A stretch of 64,000 nucleotides of DNA from Leptodesmis sichuanensis A121. GTDB taxonomy: Bacteria > Cyanobacteriota > Cyanobacteriia > Leptolyngbyales > Leptolyngbyaceae. The notes under the pieces were generated by a model, which saw only the letters and a program-made list of their open reading frames with translations, ran no database searches and was not told the DNA's origin. The DNA lies in contig NZ_CP075171.1 in the NCBI RefSeq assembly GCF_021379005.1, positions 3,844,001 through 3,908,000 on the forward strand, written 5' to 3'. This document shows positions 34,960-43,157 of the stretch, one piece after another. The stretch's first letter is position 1. Each line of letters opens with the position of its first letter. The position numbers and the translations under genes are program-made.

Positions 34960-36206
34960 GGTTCTCCCGTTAGTACTGTGATAACTTTATTTAATCAGAG
35001 AAGCAGGCTAATAGTCTTTCTCGAAAATTGTTGAAATTGACAAAGCCATAAGCTTGCCGTTTAATCAATTTAATTCGGTTGTTGATTCCCTCCATTGCGC
35101 CACTCGTTGTGCGATTCCGAAAGTAGTTGCTAATCCCATCTAAATGGTTACGAATCGTTGTGCTTGCTTCACTATAGACGACTCGCGCTTGATCGAGCCA
35201 CCCTTGGATCTGACGCTTGCCTTCCTCAACGGTTAATGGTTGTTCATAAATCGCGCGAAACTCTTCTTTCCACTCATAGGCTTTTCCTAATCGCTTTGAC
35301 CGTTTCAGAATCTCTTCTAACTTTGTCTTTTCTTCTGCTGTTAAATCCTTGCCATTCTTGAGCAAAATGAATTTGCTACCTCGGTCTGATACACCCGATT
35401 GTCTACGAATTTTATTTAACTCCTCATTGACTAATTTCATGACATGAAAGCGGTCAATCACTACCACGGCATTGGGAAACACTTTCTTGACTACCTTTGG
35501 GAATCCTCCCCACATATCCACGCTCACCTCTTCAACTTTTGCACGCACCTCTATGGGCTGCTGCTTCAGGGTTTCAATAATGTCTTCCTGTTGGTGACTG
35601 TCAATCACTTCAATCAATTTCCCGGCCTCAACGTCGCCGATAACGGTGGCGAAGTTTTGATGCCCTTTCCGCTTGCTGATTTCATCAATCCCAATGCGTT
35701 TGACTCCTGCCCATCCCGTGTTTTTTTCTGTGCATACTGATGCTTGAAAATCCCTTCAATGCGCTCAAAGCTTAATCCTTCTACGCGACCCACTTGCTCC
35801 ATACTTGACAGTTGTACTTGCTGGTAAATATGCTCCTCATAGCGTCGAGTGTACTGCCGTCCTGCGTCCATAAATGTCAATGACTCAGTAAAATAACGTT
35901 GGCAATCACGACAATAAAACTGACGACGAGGAATTTTCAAATAAGTGACTTGGCCAAAAATCGATAGGTCTCGAATCAAAATCGGACGGTTTTGATGCAA
36001 CTCTGAACTTAATTTCTTACAGTGTGGACAGCTAGATTCTTGATTGAGCAAGCGCAACTTTAAGTACACTTCATTGTCTTTTTGAATGCAACTTTCAACC
36101 GTAACGTGAGGGAAGTTAAGCAATCTATCAAGATGTATGTCCATTGGCGCAATCCCTGACTGAAAGTATCATATTATACGATTTTCACCCCGGATCCGGA
36201 AGAGCC
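34960..36206 (-). mobile_element. ISL3-family insertion sequence with 8-base target duplication
   Basis: Direct copies of TTGACTGT (34952-34959 and 36207-36214) flank the element. The ends are GGTTCTCCCG and, read inward from the other side, GGCTCTTCCG, the typical ISL3 terminus. The length of 1247 bases and one transposase region fit the family. Confidence 0.92.
34991..36144 (-). pseudogene. ISL3 transposase in two overlapping frames
   Basis: The N-terminal frame (36144-35614) has the zinc-binding CPHCKKL and CRDCQRYF blocks and the helix-turn-helix region LSSMEQVGRVEGLSFERIEG. The C-terminal frame (to 34991) has the DDE catalytic core (VSVDMWGGFPK, VVVIDRFHVMKLVNEELNK, SGAMEGINNRIKLIKRQAYG). 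The frames meet in an A7 run near 35725. One extra A restores NTGWAGVKRIGIDEISKRKG. Either a single-base deletion inactivated it, or ribosomal slippage on the A-run joins the two. Confidence 0.8.
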
Positions 36207-36471
36207 TTGACTGTCAGATCGATTTCAAACTGCAGGACACCATCCTCAAATCGCTCAGCGTAGTAGTAAGACAGTCCCCGCTGCCAGAGGTAAGGCGTGA
36301 GACGGGAATCGAGTTGCTCGGCACGATCGAAGTCCTGAATCGATGCCGCAATCTGAGCCAGCTTAAAGTGGGCCATTCCCCGCCGCACGTAGGCATGGGG
36401 ATTGTGGGGATTGGATTGAATGATGCGATCCCAGTACTGGAGGTCTTCTTGTGGAGGCAGATTGGACATGG

Positions 36472-36495
36472 GATTTTGGATTTACGATTTTGGAG
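36472..36495 (+). repeat. Dispersed TTTGGATTT-CGATTTTGG element, copy 2
   Basis: This 24-base sequence differs from the element at 15287-15310 at one position (A for G after TTTGGATTT). It sits in the divergent promoter region of the TPR gene and the CobO-like gene. Confidence 0.5.
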
Positions 36496-36662
36496 TTTAG
36501 CTTGGAGTCCGTTGTGCTCAAACTTGCACCCAGTTCTACGTCCAGTGTTACAAATTCTGCATTTAGCTTAACTTAAAGAATCTATGCCCGAAATGCGCTA
36601 TATATAGCGTGGCTGAAGTTCTGCTTCAGGAGAACAAGGAGAGTTCGCTAGGATAGAGCGGC

Positions 36663-37814
36663 ATGGGTACAGTGACAACAATGGTACGAAATGGCGTTGG
36701 AATTCGCACCGCGCAGACCCGATCGGAGCGGTTGACGGGGCAGATTCATGTCTATGACGGAGCCGGCAAAGGTAAGTCGCAGGCGGCCCTGGGCGTAGTC
36801 TTGCGCTCCATTGGACTGGGTATTCATACGGACTGGCAAACGCGGGTTTTATTGTTGCGGTTCTTGAAGGGGCCGGGACGCACCTATGACGAAGATGCCG
36901 CGATCGCAGCCCTGCAACGAGGCTTTCCGCATCTGATTGATCAGGTGCGAACGGGACGGGCAGAATTTTTTGGCCCTGATGACATCACCCGCTTTGATAA
37001 GCTGGAGGCGCAACGAGGTTGGGATGTGGCGAAAGGGGCGATCGCCTCTGGCCTCTACTCGGTGGTGGTTCTGGATGAACTAAATCCTGTGCTGGATCTG
37101 GGATTGCTGCCCGTGGATGAGGTAGTCAGCACCCTGAAGCGCAAACCTGAGCACATGGAAATTATTGCTACCGGGCGGGCGGCTCCTCAGTCGCTGTTAG
37201 ATATTGCCGACCTGCATTCAGAAATGCGGCCCCACTATCATCCAACGGCAAAGGAACACGGGATTGAGGGCATTGAAATTTATACCGGAGCCGGAAAGGG
37301 AAAATCGACCAGCGCCTTAGGCAAGGCACTGCAGGCGATCGGGCGGGGCATTGGCCAGGATAAGTCCCACCGCGTGTTAATCATGCAATGGCTCAAAGGG
37401 GGCAGTGGCTATACCGAAGATGCTGCTATTGCCGCCCTCCGCCAAAGTTATCCCAATCTGGTGGATCATCAGCGCTGTGGCCGGGATGCCATCGTCTGGC
37501 GGGGGCAGCAACAGGAACTGGATTATGTGGAAGCCGAGCGGGGTTGGGAAATTGCCAGAGCTGCGATCGCTTCTGGTTTGTACAAAACCATCATCCTGGA
37601 CGAGCTTAATCCCACTGTTGATCTGGAACTGCTACCGGAAGAACCGATCGTTGGGTCTTTCTTCCGCAAACCCCGTGACACTGAAATCATCATTACTGGA
37701 CGCTGCAAAAATCCTCCTGCCTACTTCGATCTGGCCAGCGTCCACTCAGAGATGATCTGCCACAAACACTATGCCGAAAAAGGCGTTGACCTAAAGCGAG
37801 GAGTCGATTTTTAA
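36663..37814 (+). CDS. Tandem-duplicated CobO/CobA-like P-loop ATPase
   Basis: The 383-residue protein is two CobA/CobO-type corrinoid adenosyltransferase domains in a row. Domain 1 (about 25-190) has YDGAGKGKSQAALG, RVLLLRFLKGPG and SVVVLDELNPVLDLGLLPV. Domain 2 (about 205-375) repeats this with YTGAGKGKSTSALG, RVLIMQWLKGGSGY and KTIILDELNPTVDLELLPEE. Each ends in an EIIATGR/EIIITGR and DLHSEM/SVHSEM block. Normal CobO is about 200 residues and dimeric, so the fusion resembles a pseudo-dimer. The substrate is probably cob(I)alamin, but a different role is possible because no other cobalamin genes are adjacent. Confidence 0.85.
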   Translation: MGTVTTMVRNGVGIRTAQTRSERLTGQIHVYDGAGKGKSQAALGVVLRSIGLGIHTDWQTRVLLLRFLKGPGRTYDEDAAIAALQRGFPHLIDQVRTGRAEFFGPDDITRFDKLEAQRGWDVAKGAIASGLYSVVVLDELNPVLDLGLLPVDEVVSTLKRKPEHMEIIATGRAAPQSLLDIADLHSEMRPHYHPTAKEHGIEGIEIYTGAGKGKSTSALGKALQAIGRGIGQDKSHRVLIMQWLKGGSGYTEDAAIAALRQSYPNLVDHQRCGRDAIVWRGQQQELDYVEAERGWEIARAAIASGLYKTIILDELNPTVDLELLPEEPIVGSFFRKPRDTEIIITGRCKNPPAYFDLASVHSEMICHKHYAEKGVDLKRGVDF

Positions 37815-38794
37815 AGTCCAGACCAGCGATAATTTCGCACTGTGTCCCAGGCAATACGCTGATAAATGGCGGCTTGTTGAGGGGTAAGACCAGAGTTCGC
37901 CAGAGAAACCCCTGCCGGATTGCGTTTATAGATGCAGACATAGTGCACCAGGCCAATCAGGTAAGCTCCTTTGCTACTCAGGTGTCCCTCATCTTGAAAC
38001 TGGGTGGCAAAAAAGTCTTTGAGTCCAGGCACCTGTCCGGCCTCGATCGCCCGTTTCAGGTTTGCCAGCGCTAATCCTCCAGGAACGATCCATACGGGTC
38101 TACCAGGATTCTCCTGTTCCAACCGTTGCCGCACCGCTTCATGGTAGGCCAGATGATTGTCAACTCCCTCTTCCCAGGTTTTGGCAGGCGATCGTCCTAA
38201 ACCAGCCGCACTGTCTGTTGCCTTCGCCCAGTTATCGTCAAAGTCTTTACTGGGCCACTGGGCATAAATCCACATCTGTACCTGGGGACTTTTTTGCCGA
38301 GCAAGGCGATAAAACTTGCCGCTGTATTCCACTTCGTTGTCAATAGAACGGTTATGTCCAGCAAAGGGCTGGGTAAACAGGTGATCAATGGGCGCTTTGG
38401 TGGCAAATACTGTTCGATAATCAGCTTCTCCCAGTGCCTGTCCTGGATGATCCCAATTCCAATCGGTGGGGGCACCAGGAATGGTCGATCGCAAATAGTC
38501 ATGGGCATAACCGGCACTTTGGGCAATTTCACTCAGATTGTCATTAATCGTATCGGTGAGACTATTGCCAATGTGATAGGTACGTTGGCCGCGAGTGACT
38601 GGAGTTGCCGCGATCGCTGTTGTGGCTTGCGGCTCCAGGGCAACCTGGGTCACTTCCGCGGCTCCATTGGCGGAGGAACTGGCAGCACTTTCGGGAGGGG
38701 GCATACAGGAGGTCAGCAGTGGGATAGCCAGTAGAGTCAGGAAATGGGAAAGTCGCCAGGAGGATAGGATGCCACGATCGCGGGTACAACTCAT
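37811..38794 (-). CDS. SGNH-hydrolase-like lipoprotein
   Basis: The N-terminus is a lipoprotein signal with lipobox LLTSC (Cys30), then an Ala/Ser-rich linker. The hydrolase part starts with YHIGNSLTDTIND, in which Ser follows GN in SGNH block I. It ends with DEGHLSSKGAYLIGL, matching block V with the catalytic His. YAQWPSKDFDD and PVWIVPGGLALANL lie between. The likely role is an esterase or deacetylase anchored outside the plasma membrane; the substrate is unknown. Its stop overlaps the convergent CobO-like gene by four bases. Confidence 0.75.
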   Translation of the reverse strand: MSCTRDRGILSSWRLSHFLTLLAIPLLTSCMPPPESAASSSANGAAEVTQVALEPQATTAIAATPVTRGQRTYHIGNSLTDTINDNLSEIAQSAGYAHDYLRSTIPGAPTDWNWDHPGQALGEADYRTVFATKAPIDHLFTQPFAGHNRSIDNEVEYSGKFYRLARQKSPQVQMWIYAQWPSKDFDDNWAKATDSAAGLGRSPAKTWEEGVDNHLAYHEAVRQRLEQENPGRPVWIVPGGLALANLKRAIEAGQVPGLKDFFATQFQDEGHLSSKGAYLIGLVHYVCIYKRNPAGVSLANSGLTPQQAAIYQRIAWDTVRNYRWSGL

Positions 38795-38895
38795 AAGTTC
38801 GATAGCTCAGTGAGATAACAGTCAACATCCACTCTGTCTTAACTCATCTGATCTCCGGATTGGGAACCCTGAAATTAACGTAATTTCCTTGGCCT

Positions 38896-40611
38896 ATGTT
38901 TAGAGCAGAGATCGCCCCATTGCTCGACCCTCCTATAACCGCCCAGCAAGCTTCTGGGTTGTTTGAAAGGATTGGCACAACGATTATTCAATTCCCTCAA
39001 GCTGGTTCTGGGAGGGATGGCATCCCCGTTTTAAGCGACCTCACCCAACCGCCAGTAAGCTCTGACCGGGCGATCGCGGCCTTACAGAATCTAATTCATC
39101 TGCTGCAACAGTTGCGATCGACCAGGCCACCGTCCCTGATGGAATGCTGTCTCACCCCTGAAGAGTTGGCTCCCTATGTGCTGGAGGAAGCACTCGATGT
39201 GTTGGATGCTCTGCAGACGGAAGCCACCCATTCCGCCTCCCTGGCCTCCCCGCTCATGCGCTTGGATCGTCTGGTGACTCCCATTCTATGGGCGATCGCT
39301 CGCAGCGCTTACCCGGTGATGGAACTGCTGGAAGGAACACCAGCCACTGCTGGTTTACCGGGTGAACCTCGGATTCCTGGGGTATTGCGACTGGTTCCCC
39401 TGTTAGAGCTATCGACTCCCACACAATCCTGGCGGTTTGACCTGGCTACAGGGCAGGAGCCCCAGAGTTTGATTGACTCCAACCTGCAGATTCAACCTGA
39501 AAAGCCTCTGGTGCTGGACTTTTCGACTGCTCAAGAGACTCATCCCCCAACAATCTATTCAGCCCATCAGCTATTGCAAAGTTTGCTGAACCATCTGGTA
39601 GCCTGTAATGCTACGCTTCAGGCTTTATTTCAAGGGCTACCAGTCGATTTGCTGTTTCCCCAGCGATCGTGGTTACAGGGAGAACTCACGTTAAGTCTGG
39701 ATTTTGAGTTTGTGGCCCAAGATGTAATCCGCTTGGGATCTGAATTTCCCTACTCCCAGAGGAACTGGGTTGAGGCGGAATTACTGGAAGAGCAAGAGTC
39801 TGAAAACAGGGGTGCGCCTGTCTTAGATAGCCAGCCTAGCCCTATGCCCCTCTCCGTGATGGAACTTCCTCCATCCTGGTTCGAACCTGCTACCTTAATT
39901 CGGATCGCTGAGCAACCGCTTCTGGATCGCCTGACAGAATGGGCACACCAACAGGTTATGGCGATGGCGATCGCTCATCTCCATCCAGCCATCCAGTCCC
40001 CAGCATCTAAGGATCCAGCCCTGACCATTATCCACACGGCTGCAACCCTGGAACACTGGGTCGATCAGTGCAGCCAACAGAACTTCAGCCTGTTGCAGCC
40101 AGAACTGTTGATCGATGAATTGGTACCCAAACTCCTATGGCAAATCAGCCGCAGTTCCTGTACCGTTATGCAGTGGATTGGAGGGATCCCGATCGCACTC
40201 CTGCAGCCCGATCGCCCCTGGGAAACAGGCACCTTAAGATTAATCCCAGTGCTGACCCTGTCAACCTGCGATCGCACCTGTCACCTGGATCTGGCAACCG
40301 GACACTACATTCCCAACCCCAGTTGGCCGTTAGAGTCAGAGGCAGTAATAGTGGCATCGGGTGAGGTTGCGGCTATCTCTGGGAGGCCCACCCCCAATTC
40401 TTGTCTGATGAAAGTAGGAAGCTTATTGGAGCAATTGCTGCTCCCCATGAAAACCGTTGCCCCTGATGTCGCAATGCTGCAGGATACGATCGCCGTTGAA
40501 TGGTTAACCCCAGAACAGGAGTGGCAACCGGGCCAATTAACGTTGTGCTGGGGATTTGAATGGATAGCAGATGTCCATCAAAAAATTTTCCGAGAGTTTC
40601 CGGAATTTTGA
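38896..40611 (+). CDS. Cyanobacterial hypothetical protein with internal duplication
   Basis: The 571-residue protein contains two related halves. TPILWAIARSAYPVMELLEG, then LRLVPLLELSTPTQSWRFDL, recurs as PKLLWQISRSSCTVMQWIGG, then LRLIPVLTLSTCDRTCHLDL. Each half ends in a WLQGELTLSLDFEF / WQPGQLTLCWGFEW motif. It is soluble, without signal or membrane segment. I do not recognise a catalytic motif or known domain name. The duplication suggests a binding or scaffold role. It has its own terminator-like hairpin downstream. Confidence 0.75.
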   Translation: MFRAEIAPLLDPPITAQQASGLFERIGTTIIQFPQAGSGRDGIPVLSDLTQPPVSSDRAIAALQNLIHLLQQLRSTRPPSLMECCLTPEELAPYVLEEALDVLDALQTEATHSASLASPLMRLDRLVTPILWAIARSAYPVMELLEGTPATAGLPGEPRIPGVLRLVPLLELSTPTQSWRFDLATGQEPQSLIDSNLQIQPEKPLVLDFSTAQETHPPTIYSAHQLLQSLLNHLVACNATLQALFQGLPVDLLFPQRSWLQGELTLSLDFEFVAQDVIRLGSEFPYSQRNWVEAELLEEQESENRGAPVLDSQPSPMPLSVMELPPSWFEPATLIRIAEQPLLDRLTEWAHQQVMAMAIAHLHPAIQSPASKDPALTIIHTAATLEHWVDQCSQQNFSLLQPELLIDELVPKLLWQISRSSCTVMQWIGGIPIALLQPDRPWETGTLRLIPVLTLSTCDRTCHLDLATGHYIPNPSWPLESEAVIVASGEVAAISGRPTPNSCLMKVGSLLEQLLLPMKTVAPDVAMLQDTIAVEWLTPEQEWQPGQLTLCWGFEWIADVHQKIFREFPEF

Positions 40612-40659
40612 AATTCCTGGTGTTGTTAACCCTTGAAGCACTCATAGGTACATTCTTGA

Positions 40660-40687
40660 AACCCGTTACCAGCGTTGCGGGTTTTTT
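40660..40687 (+). terminator. Intrinsic terminator
   Basis: AACCCG (40660-40665) pairs with CGGGTT (40678-40683) across a 12-base loop and runs into a stretch of six T. It ends the 38896-40611 gene. Confidence 0.8.
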
Positions 40688-40740
40688 ACTGCCCATTTAA
40701 CGGACTCATGATCGGCAACGATATCCAAGAAACGCGCTAG

Positions 40741-40996
40741 CCTGCATTATTCATGAGCAGTGGAAGGTTAGTCAATTAGCCCAGTTTGAGGCACGCGATC
40801 GGAATTACCGAGGCAAAAATTCTGAAATAGCCACGTCAATGAGAATAAAAATGACTAAAACAGCCCGAATCTTGGCTTCACAGACACACTCCTCCGATGA
40901 GGAGAGACAAATTAGCCCAATGCGAGTGCTGGAGGCTGAAGTAAGTGTTGCGTAATCCGCCGCAATTCATTGGCAAAGGGGCAGAAAGCCACTAAC
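40741..40996. mobile_element. IS1380 end fragment, second copy (256 bases)
   Basis: The fragment is a near-identical direct repeat of 28723-28978 with only a handful of mismatches. It begins at the element tip CCTGCATTATTCATG and stops abruptly 82 bases into the transposase C-terminus. The rest of 40612-41132 holds only the terminator and no gene. Confidence 0.85.
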
Positions 40997-41132
40997 GGCT
41001 GAGATGAGCCGCCACAGACAGACTATGACACTAACAGATGACTTATCAGTGGTCGGCTCCATCGATTTGTTAGCTGGTTTGGAAATTACCATAAGGCTTG
41101 CAATGCCTAGAAGATTTTGGGCAGAGGAAAAC

Positions 41133-42584
41133 TTACTTTAGTTCGTTCTGTAACCGTTTGACAGCAACGATCGCATACTGAACCTCACGACGATAGACTG
41201 AAACAGGGCGTGAATGGCTCAAGGGATTGAGGACTTTTCTGATGGCTTTATCGATCGCACTCGCTGTTTTAGAATCAACGTAGCATGTTCCATCATTTTT
41301 CTCGTAGTTCTTTACAGCAGTCCACATTTGGTCAATTTTGAGGTTCTTCGGCTTATCTTGATAAGGAACTGGAACGCCCTTTTTATTACAAAAGAATTTA
41401 AGAATGGCTTCGTAGGCGCTACGAGCATAGACTGCGGCAGCTTTATAGTCGTGAACCTGTAAATATTTTTCTGCACGCTGTATGTATTCGTCTCTACCTT
41501 TAGTCCGCTCGGCAAAAATCGGTAGTTCTAGTTCGTTATCATCGGCACAGTAGAATTCAAATGCTTTCCAGGATGATCCGTTGGGATCAGCGAAATGTTC
41601 GCAGAGGATTTCAAACCACTCGCGATCGTAGGTCATCAGAAAGATTTGATAGTTTTGGATGAAATGACTCTCGATGATGTCAATAATGGGTAGGCGGTTT
41701 GACATATCTAAGCCAATCAGCACATCATCTAAAACAAGAATTGCCAAATCGCCAGCAGGCAAAGGTTTAAGCTTGAGAGATGCCAGATAAATAGCAATCC
41801 CGATCGCTGAAAGTTTGGCTTCATTTAGATAATTGGGATGTTGCCCTTGCAGATTTTTGTTAGCAAACTCGACCGTGAGCCTGATTTCCTGCCCACCGAT
41901 TGCTTTTCGGGTGGAATCGTAAAAGCAGGAAACAGGTTCAAAAGTGAGTTTGACCTTGCCATATTCAAAGCGGCCAAAGATTTCGGTCATTTCTGCTGTC
42001 AGTTGTGGCAGCAGGGCATTCAGCCCATTGTTGAATTGTTGAAGCTCTTGCCTGAGTGCAGTAATGTCGCGTGTGTAGCGATTATCTTTGGGCAGTTTTG
42101 TTTGAATCGTTGCCCAGTGCTGGCTAAAGGTCTGGCGTGGCGTTGTGAAAGGATTTTCAATATCGGCTAGGAGGGTGAACACTAGAAGGTCAAACAGGTT
42201 GACCTGGTTATTGTTGGGGGCAAGGGTGTGGGTTTTGAGGATATCGCGGTATTCCAGAAAGCCACTGAATTTATACCCTGCTAAGATTTCAGGCGCATTA
42301 GTTTGAATGACTGATTCTGACCATTCGTAGGGTGGATTCCCATTGCTTAGCGTAATTTTAATGTGGGCGCTATCACTGGGATCGGCAAAGATGTTGCGGT
42401 GATCGGCAAGGGTATGGCTGAGTTCGTAGGAGCTGAGAAATTGCTTGAGCGCCAGAAACAGAGATGACTTGCCACTGCCATTTTCCCCGTAGATGACTAC
42501 GTTTTTGCCGGTGCTATGGAGATTGATGGGGTGAGCTTTGTGAAAACCGCGAAAGTTTTTGATCTCAATTTCTGTGATTCTCAT
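41133..42584 (-). CDS. RecF/SMC-like AAA ATPase with HEPN-like C-terminus
   Basis: The 483-residue protein begins MRITEIEIKNFRGFHKAHPI with Walker A VIYGENGSGKSSLF. A short coiled-coil insertion (about 180-215), the signature region NEAKLSAIGIAIYLASLKL and Walker B DLAILVLDDVLIGLDMSNR follow. This is the OLD/RecF-like defence-ATPase layout without a TOPRIM domain. The last 120 residues (YKAAAVYARSAYEAILKFFC, then RKVLNPLSHSRPV) look like a HEPN-type helical bundle with an R-to-H motif, suggesting RNase activity; this part is inference. It starts 65 bases after the DUF2283 gene on the same strand. Confidence 0.75.
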   Translation of the reverse strand: MRITEIEIKNFRGFHKAHPINLHSTGKNVVIYGENGSGKSSLFLALKQFLSSYELSHTLADHRNIFADPSDSAHIKITLSNGNPPYEWSESVIQTNAPEILAGYKFSGFLEYRDILKTHTLAPNNNQVNLFDLLVFTLLADIENPFTTPRQTFSQHWATIQTKLPKDNRYTRDITALRQELQQFNNGLNALLPQLTAEMTEIFGRFEYGKVKLTFEPVSCFYDSTRKAIGGQEIRLTVEFANKNLQGQHPNYLNEAKLSAIGIAIYLASLKLKPLPAGDLAILVLDDVLIGLDMSNRLPIIDIIESHFIQNYQIFLMTYDREWFEILCEHFADPNGSSWKAFEFYCADDNELELPIFAERTKGRDEYIQRAEKYLQVHDYKAAAVYARSAYEAILKFFCNKKGVPVPYQDKPKNLKIDQMWTAVKNYEKNDGTCYVDSKTASAIDKAIRKVLNPLSHSRPVSVYRREVQYAIVAVKRLQNELK

Positions 42585-42649
42585 TAAAGAGTGCTTTTAA
42601 TTTATGGGGCAGATTCCAAAAGAATATGCTGCCAGGAACTAGGGCTGCA

Positions 42650-42868
42650 CTATCCGGCAGATGTTCCTGTCAATTGAGCAAACAAAGGATGTTCTTTTGC
42701 TAGTTGGCTAACGTTGAGAATAGAGAAACCGATCACGTTTCCGTCTATATCTACCCGCTCCATAATGGCATCGTTGTTAGTTTCACGCATATAACCAGGA
42801 GCATCCGAGAATTTAACTTCAAGAAAGTCAGCTTCAGGGTCAAACCAAACAGTTACTGATTTTGCCAT
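42650..42868 (-). CDS. DUF2283 protein, possible antitoxin
   Basis: The 72-residue product is of the DUF2283 type (VTVWFDPEADFLEVKFSDAP, then DIDGNVIGFSILNVSQLAKE), a small beta-rich family often coded next to toxin-like genes. Its ATG lies inside the end of the upstream toxin-like gene (16-base overlap), so the two are translationally coupled. An antitoxin role is inferred from that layout only. Confidence 0.8.
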   Translation of the reverse strand: MAKSVTVWFDPEADFLEVKFSDAPGYMRETNNDAIMERVDIDGNVIGFSILNVSQLAKEHPLFAQLTGTSAG

Positions 42869-43157
42869 AGGTCTATTCCTTGTTTGATTTTGTCTGTGAG
42901 ATAGGCGGTGATGATAAAGGCATCATCGGGTAAATGCTTCACAACGACACACAACCATTTTGCCCCCACCATCGTTTGTTCGTAGTAGCGATAGTAAAGT
43001 TGAACTCTCGTATCGCTGTTGGATTGCCGCACCACTTGTGGTTCTTGAAGAACCTTTTCAGTCTGAGATGCTAACCGACCATTTCTGGATGTTGCAGAAT
43101 GTGGGCGAGTCGTTCTTCGGTAAGGCGGATAGAACGATTTTGATAGTCTTTGAGGTA

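Larger units (their letters stand above)
34588..36469 (-). pseudogene. TPR-repeat protein gene interrupted by ISL3
   Basis: The N-terminal half (36469-36207) encodes PHAYVRRGMAHFKLAQIAAS and QLDSRLTPYLWQRGLSYYYA, two TPR units. The C-terminal half (34951-34588) continues with NSQDVEETVWRYLCLARCRG and TPR-like helices. Joining the halves at the 8-base duplication TTGACTGT gives one uninterrupted frame of 208 codons plus stop. The interrupted codon becomes AAT in TVNSQDVEETVW, which is the expected family text. The gene is intact apart from the insertion, so the disruption is recent. TPR proteins of this kind are protein-binding, with unknown partner. Confidence 0.85.
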
